Shown here: positions 60,810-64,000 of the stretch, piece after piece
Layout of the letters: the number at the start of each line of letters is the position of its first letter
How positions within the stretch are numbered: position 1 is the first letter of the stretch
From: Kistimonas sp. bin40
GTDB taxonomy: Bacteria; Pseudomonadota; Gammaproteobacteria; Pseudomonadales; Endozoicomonadaceae
Assembly (NCBI GenBank): GCA_002238585.1
Contig: MPMQ01000010.1
Coordinates: 1 to 64,000, forward strand
Reading direction: 5' to 3'
Length of the DNA: 64,000 nucleotides
Notes under the pieces: generated by a model
Database searches by the model: none
What the model saw: only the letters and a program-made list of their open reading frames with translations
What the model was told of the DNA's origin: nothing
Position numbers and translations under genes: made by a program

Positions 60810-61428
60810 CAACGACGGCCCCTGCACAGAGCCCTGCGCAGGCACTGGCGGGGCTTGCCCGCAAGCCATCGGGCCCCTGCCACTGGAAACGGCTGTTACT
60901 GTTCTTCACTGGATTTTTGAACGCCTCTTTGTGCCTTTTCAAGCGGTGTACACCTGAGCGGCATCTGGCGCAGGCCTGAAGACAACAGACAATCGACACA
61001 ACGGATGCACAGCGACATGACAACATCCCCCTATGATATGACCAGCGGCACTGCGCCAGGGCTGCCACCACTCATGCCGGGACGACTGATTCTCAATGGC
61101 GAGAATCCCTTCATTCGCCTCGCAGCGACAGAGGGCGGACCGATCACCACCGATGCCAGTCTGTGGACAATAAACTATTCGCCCCGGGGTGCGGGCCACG
61201 CCCTTTTCATCCAGAGCGAACTGACCTGATGCGCGGCAAGCCCCGTCCTTCAGGGCGGGGAGGATGCCAACATTGCAGCCAGGCAAGTGCCGGTTACCGG
61301 GAACAGCAGCAAGCGTTGTGCAGCGCTGCGTGCACTTGAGCCAGGGGGGACGGATCGCACCCGGGCTCATGCCGCTTCTGTATCAAGGCACGTGCCCAGG
61401 TGACATCAACCCGGGTTCTCCAGGCCCG
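60810..61428. other. Gene-free region after nfuA with an IS relic
   Basis: About 620 bp. A short plus-strand open frame at 61005-61229 has no clear Shine-Dalgarno or family. An IS200/IS605-like end lies at 61232-61272. No transposase is left. Confidence 0.5.
61232..61272 (+). mobile_element. IS200/IS605-family right-end-like relic
   Basis: A GC-rich hairpin, CCCCGTCC (61241-61248) with GGGCGGGG (61253-61260), is followed by AGGATGCCAAC. This arrangement is typical of the subterminal hairpin after tnpB in IS605-type elements. No tnpA or tnpB reading frame is present upstream, so only the end remains. Confidence 0.45.
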
Positions 61429-62961
61429 CTAGAGAACCTCATGCAGCGCGGTCAGAAGTCTGCTGTCTTGTGCCAGGCAGTTCAACAACCGAACCTTGGG
61501 AGGCGTATTGACTGGCGCGCTCCACAGACTGGATTGTTCCAGAGCCCGCCCGATCATGAACGCTGCCACCACCATCGGATTCTGATCAATGGCCATGGCC
61601 AGCTGGGCAAATTCCTGGAACCGGACGCAGATGCTGCCCAGTGCGACGGAAGGCTCGAAAGCGCCATCCTGACTGCCGGTCAGTGCCTCAATCTGCTGCG
61701 GTCGGTCACACTGGGAAAACAACTGTGCAATGTGGCCTGTTTCCAGCAAAGGAACACGACTGTAGATGTGCTTCCAGATTTGCAGAGCCCGCTCGTGCGG
61801 CGAGCAATGGGAGAAGTCGGCCAGCAGTACGTCATAATGAAGCCCAACCCCCAGCAAGGCTGCCACCTCCAGCGCCACCTGTTCCGGCTCCTGGCTGACC
61901 AGCAACGGCAGATCCGAGGGAGCCAACCGCCGGGAACGTCTCTCTGGCAAGCGCGCCTGCAAAGCCCATGAGGGAATACAATCAGGTTCCAGACAATCCT
62001 GCTGCTTCAAGCGCGCCAGATCCGATCCGGACAGCCCCTCGATTTTGCGATCGACGGCATAATGCAGCAATGCCAGAAGAGCCACCATTTCACAGCCGCA
62101 CTCCCAACACCGGACATAATCGGTGACGTATTCCAGTGCCAGAGGCAGGCGCAACAAGGAAGCCCGGCTGCGCAGCAGCAGCCATACCTTCTGCAAAGGA
62201 ACAATGGCTTCGTCCGCCTGCGACTGCTGGAAGTCATGCAGCACAATGTCTCGGCCCGTGTTCTGCGGATCCTGCATCTGCTGGCAATAGTCATACCAGT
62301 CGCTGCAGTCGGTCGGAACATCCACCCCCCAATGGGTGGCAATCTTTTCCAGCAGACTCCAGTCACTCCCGCTCCGCGCCAGCGCTGCCAGCCAGTCTTC
62401 ACAGCTGCGTTCCTGTATGCGACAGGCTTCCTCAACCACGGCCTGCAACTCTTTCTTGACGCAGCGTTGTGAACAGTCGGACTTGATGATCCTGATTTGA
62501 TCTTCGCTCAACCCCAGACACCAGACCAGGTAGGGGCAGCTATCGACCAGAGGAAGCAGCAGATCAACCAGCCGGTCCACATCAGCATCGCAGGATACCC
62601 GCTGCGGCAGCGCGTTTTTTTGCGCCCAGCGTCTCACCTGCACGGCCAGGTCGTGCGCATTGACAAGATCGTCTTCCAGCACGGAGGCCAGCATATCCAG
62701 GTTGATCGGGCAGACGGCCCGCAACATGGCGGTCCACAGGTGGCGCGGATCACTCCAGGGCACCAATGACAGCAGGAAGTTGGCCGGCAAGCCCAGCATC
62801 ACCCCCAGCTCCAGCGGCTTGCAGCTGCCGTGACGCGTCAGCAGCTGCATCACTTCCAGGGCTCCGGGCCCACTCAGCCGCAAGGGCGTTCTTGCAGTGA
62901 CGCCTGTGTCCCGGTTGTTATCCCCCTCCGATGAGGGGGCGGAAGTTCCCTGGCTATCCAT
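61429..62961 (-). CDS. Large protein with death-domain-like modules
   Basis: A 510-residue all-helical protein of unknown function. Four segments of 60-75 residues follow a death-domain pattern (helix, LG(L/V), short acidic segment, helix with W or A, terminal L-rich helix): about 34-96 (VMLGLPANFLLSL), 140-210 (VWCLGLSEDQIRIIK), 353-428 (AALLGVGLHYDVLL, QIWKHIYSR) and 436-510. Eukaryotic death-fold proteins act in immune signalling. AAGGAG lies 10 nt upstream of the ATG. Assignment is by pattern only; a helical repeat family is the alternative. Confidence 0.55.
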   Translation of the reverse strand: MDSQGTSAPSSEGDNNRDTGVTARTPLRLSGPGALEVMQLLTRHGSCKPLELGVMLGLPANFLLSLVPWSDPRHLWTAMLRAVCPINLDMLASVLEDDLVNAHDLAVQVRRWAQKNALPQRVSCDADVDRLVDLLLPLVDSCPYLVWCLGLSEDQIRIIKSDCSQRCVKKELQAVVEEACRIQERSCEDWLAALARSGSDWSLLEKIATHWGVDVPTDCSDWYDYCQQMQDPQNTGRDIVLHDFQQSQADEAIVPLQKVWLLLRSRASLLRLPLALEYVTDYVRCWECGCEMVALLALLHYAVDRKIEGLSGSDLARLKQQDCLEPDCIPSWALQARLPERRSRRLAPSDLPLLVSQEPEQVALEVAALLGVGLHYDVLLADFSHCSPHERALQIWKHIYSRVPLLETGHIAQLFSQCDRPQQIEALTGSQDGAFEPSVALGSICVRFQEFAQLAMAIDQNPMVVAAFMIGRALEQSSLWSAPVNTPPKVRLLNCLAQDSRLLTALHEVL

Positions 62962-63315
62962 ATACGGAAAGCTCCTTCAAAAAATAGTGCACTCAAACAA
63001 TGCGAAATAATGACTGCAACAAGGCAGCACGCCGCCCCAGTATAACGGTTCACCACAAAAACTGTGCCCCGCATTCTCTTGTTAGCCACAATGGCTGAAA
63101 AAGCTTGCTCCAGACGCCCGTTCTACCGGTTCCCTTGCCCTGAATGGCACCAGAAGTATCACCGTCCCTGAATTGCAACCCAACGGCGGCGGAAAAAAAG
63201 ATCGCCCCGTCCACCACGAACCCTGAACAAAAGATGCAGGCACGAGGACGCCCCGGGCCCAGGTCTGGCGGCCTGGATGGAAAAACCAGTCGCCATGCCC
63301 CTCCTGGCAAAGCCG
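62962..63315. other. Intergenic spacer
   Basis: About 350 bp between same-strand genes. Nothing recognised apart from an unsupported minus-strand open frame (63050-63427). Confidence 0.4.
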
Positions 63316-64000
63316 CTATGACGGCAAGTCCGTGAGACCTGGCTCCGGGAGGGCAGACGCGCATGGCTGCCCTTCGGGCGGGGCGACACAGGTCCGCTCT
63401 TCTATTTCCCTTCGCAACCGGGGGCAATCCAGTGCGGCAAGATAGGCCAGATCAGTATGATCCAGATGGTGAAGGCCACTCCCAAAGCCGTAATCCCTGA
63501 AAAATTCGTATCCGCGCAGCTTCGGGAAATCGGCAGGGAGGCAAAAACGACGATGACCGTACTCGTTGGTGATCACCGGATCACAATGTTCACTGAAAAG
63601 CTGGCGCAAACAGCCTGTGTGCTGCTGAACAAAGTCCATATGACGTTGCAGCACAAGCACATCTTTCGCGACAAATTCCTGAGCCAGAGCATCCAGTTCC
63701 CCGTCTGGCAATACGGCCCCCTTCACAGTCTGCCACTTGTGCCACAGGCGAACTGTCCAGCATGTGGCCAGAACGGCCTGTGCGTCTGAAACCTGCTCGC
63801 GTATTTCGGGCGGATAACCATTGCAGCCTTCCCGGCGTGCATAGGCCAACGACCGGAGCAGCCAGAAAAAACCAGAATGGGCATCCTCCAGCGCAAAGCG
63901 AGCCATCGACGGCATCTGCTCATGGAGCAATTGAAACAGCACAAGCTGGAGTGCAGGCTCCAGTTGCAGACCAGCCAGACAGGCCGGTGTCTGCTCACGC
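63316..64000 (-). CDS. Unknown protein, partial at the right edge
   Basis: The frame is open from the stop at 63316 to the end of the window, so the N-terminus is missing. At least 227 residues are visible. No family recognised. The sequence is Leu/His-rich with helical character (LLRSLAYARREG, LYFRDYGFG-like segments) and ends Pro/Glu-rich. It lies upstream of and in the same direction as the death-domain-like gene. Confidence 0.55.
   Translation of the reverse strand, partial: REQTPACLAGLQLEPALQLVLFQLLHEQMPSMARFALEDAHSGFFWLLRSLAYARREGCNGYPPEIREQVSDAQAVLATCWTVRLWHKWQTVKGAVLPDGELDALAQEFVAKDVLVLQRHMDFVQQHTGCLRQLFSEHCDPVITNEYGHRRFCLPADFPKLRGYEFFRDYGFGSGLHHLDHTDLAYLAALDCPRLRREIEERTCVAPPEGQPCASALPEPGLTDLPS

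Noticed and set aside
61005..61229. 74-codon plus-strand frame
   Set aside because: No family, weak start, next to an IS relic; could be chance.

Overview
The window reads as a chromosome segment of a host-associated gammaproteobacterium. The housekeeping genes (kbl-tdh, fur/bamE, ratA-rnfH, smpB, gatCAB, mreBCD, yhdP, prfC, nfuA, priA, ampG, yajQ) are of Oceanospirillales/Pseudomonas-like type. They sit among type III secretion (T3SS) genes, eukaryotic-like proteins, broken insertion sequences and many intergenic tandem repeats. That mixture recalls Endozoicomonadaceae, but the taxonomic assignment is inference. No rRNA, tRNA, tmRNA or CRISPR array was recognised.

Layout. 0.3-1.6 kb: a stand-alone AAA ATPase with a DUF234-type nuclease tail. 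1.6-8.1 kb: an accessory island. An AT-rich minus-strand operon (IspD/TarI-like cytidylyltransferase, SDR reductase, YjbQ-family protein, TagB/TagF-like polyol-phosphate transferase) is bracketed by copies of a dispersed repeat, then followed by IS1380, IS30 and ISAs1 family wreckage. 8.3-16.9 kb: core genes (tdh-kbl, Na/Pi symporter, fur, bamE, rnfH-ratA-NSS transporter, smpB). 17.9-21.5 kb: a T3SS mini-operon, sctL-sctV-sctU, in which sctL is split at an A10 tract carrying a dnaX-type slippery heptamer with an upstream Shine-Dalgarno-like hexamer. 21.9-30.0 kb: valS, dsbC, a Fic-like protein, tusA, a conserved hypothetical and galU. 30.2-30.9 kb: a protein with three canonical C2H2 zinc fingers. 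30.9-43.9 kb: rnm, yciB, a hypothetical, ampG, yajQ, priA, dsbA, an HU-family gene and gatCAB. 45.2-52.0 kb: mreB, mreC (apparently starting at AUU), mreD, then yhdP directly. 52.5-64 kb: an unknown gene, an S9-peptidase-like protein without its catalytic Ser and Asp, a TatD-family DNase, a PCuAC-like protein overlapping prfC, prfC, nfuA, a large protein with death-domain-like segments, and a partial unknown gene at the right edge.

How they fit. The core genes cover translation (valS, gatCAB, smpB, prfC), cell shape (mreBCD), the envelope (bamE, yhdP, ampG), disulfide and Fe-S chemistry (dsbA, dsbC, nfuA, tusA) and threonine catabolism (kbl-tdh). The accessory layer looks host-directed: T3SS export-apparatus genes plus several proteins with eukaryotic or effector-like features (C2H2 fingers, Fic-like motif, death-domain-like modules, inactive S9 fold), and a surface-polymer island that probably makes and transfers a CDP-activated polyol phosphate. 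Roles as effectors are hypotheses.
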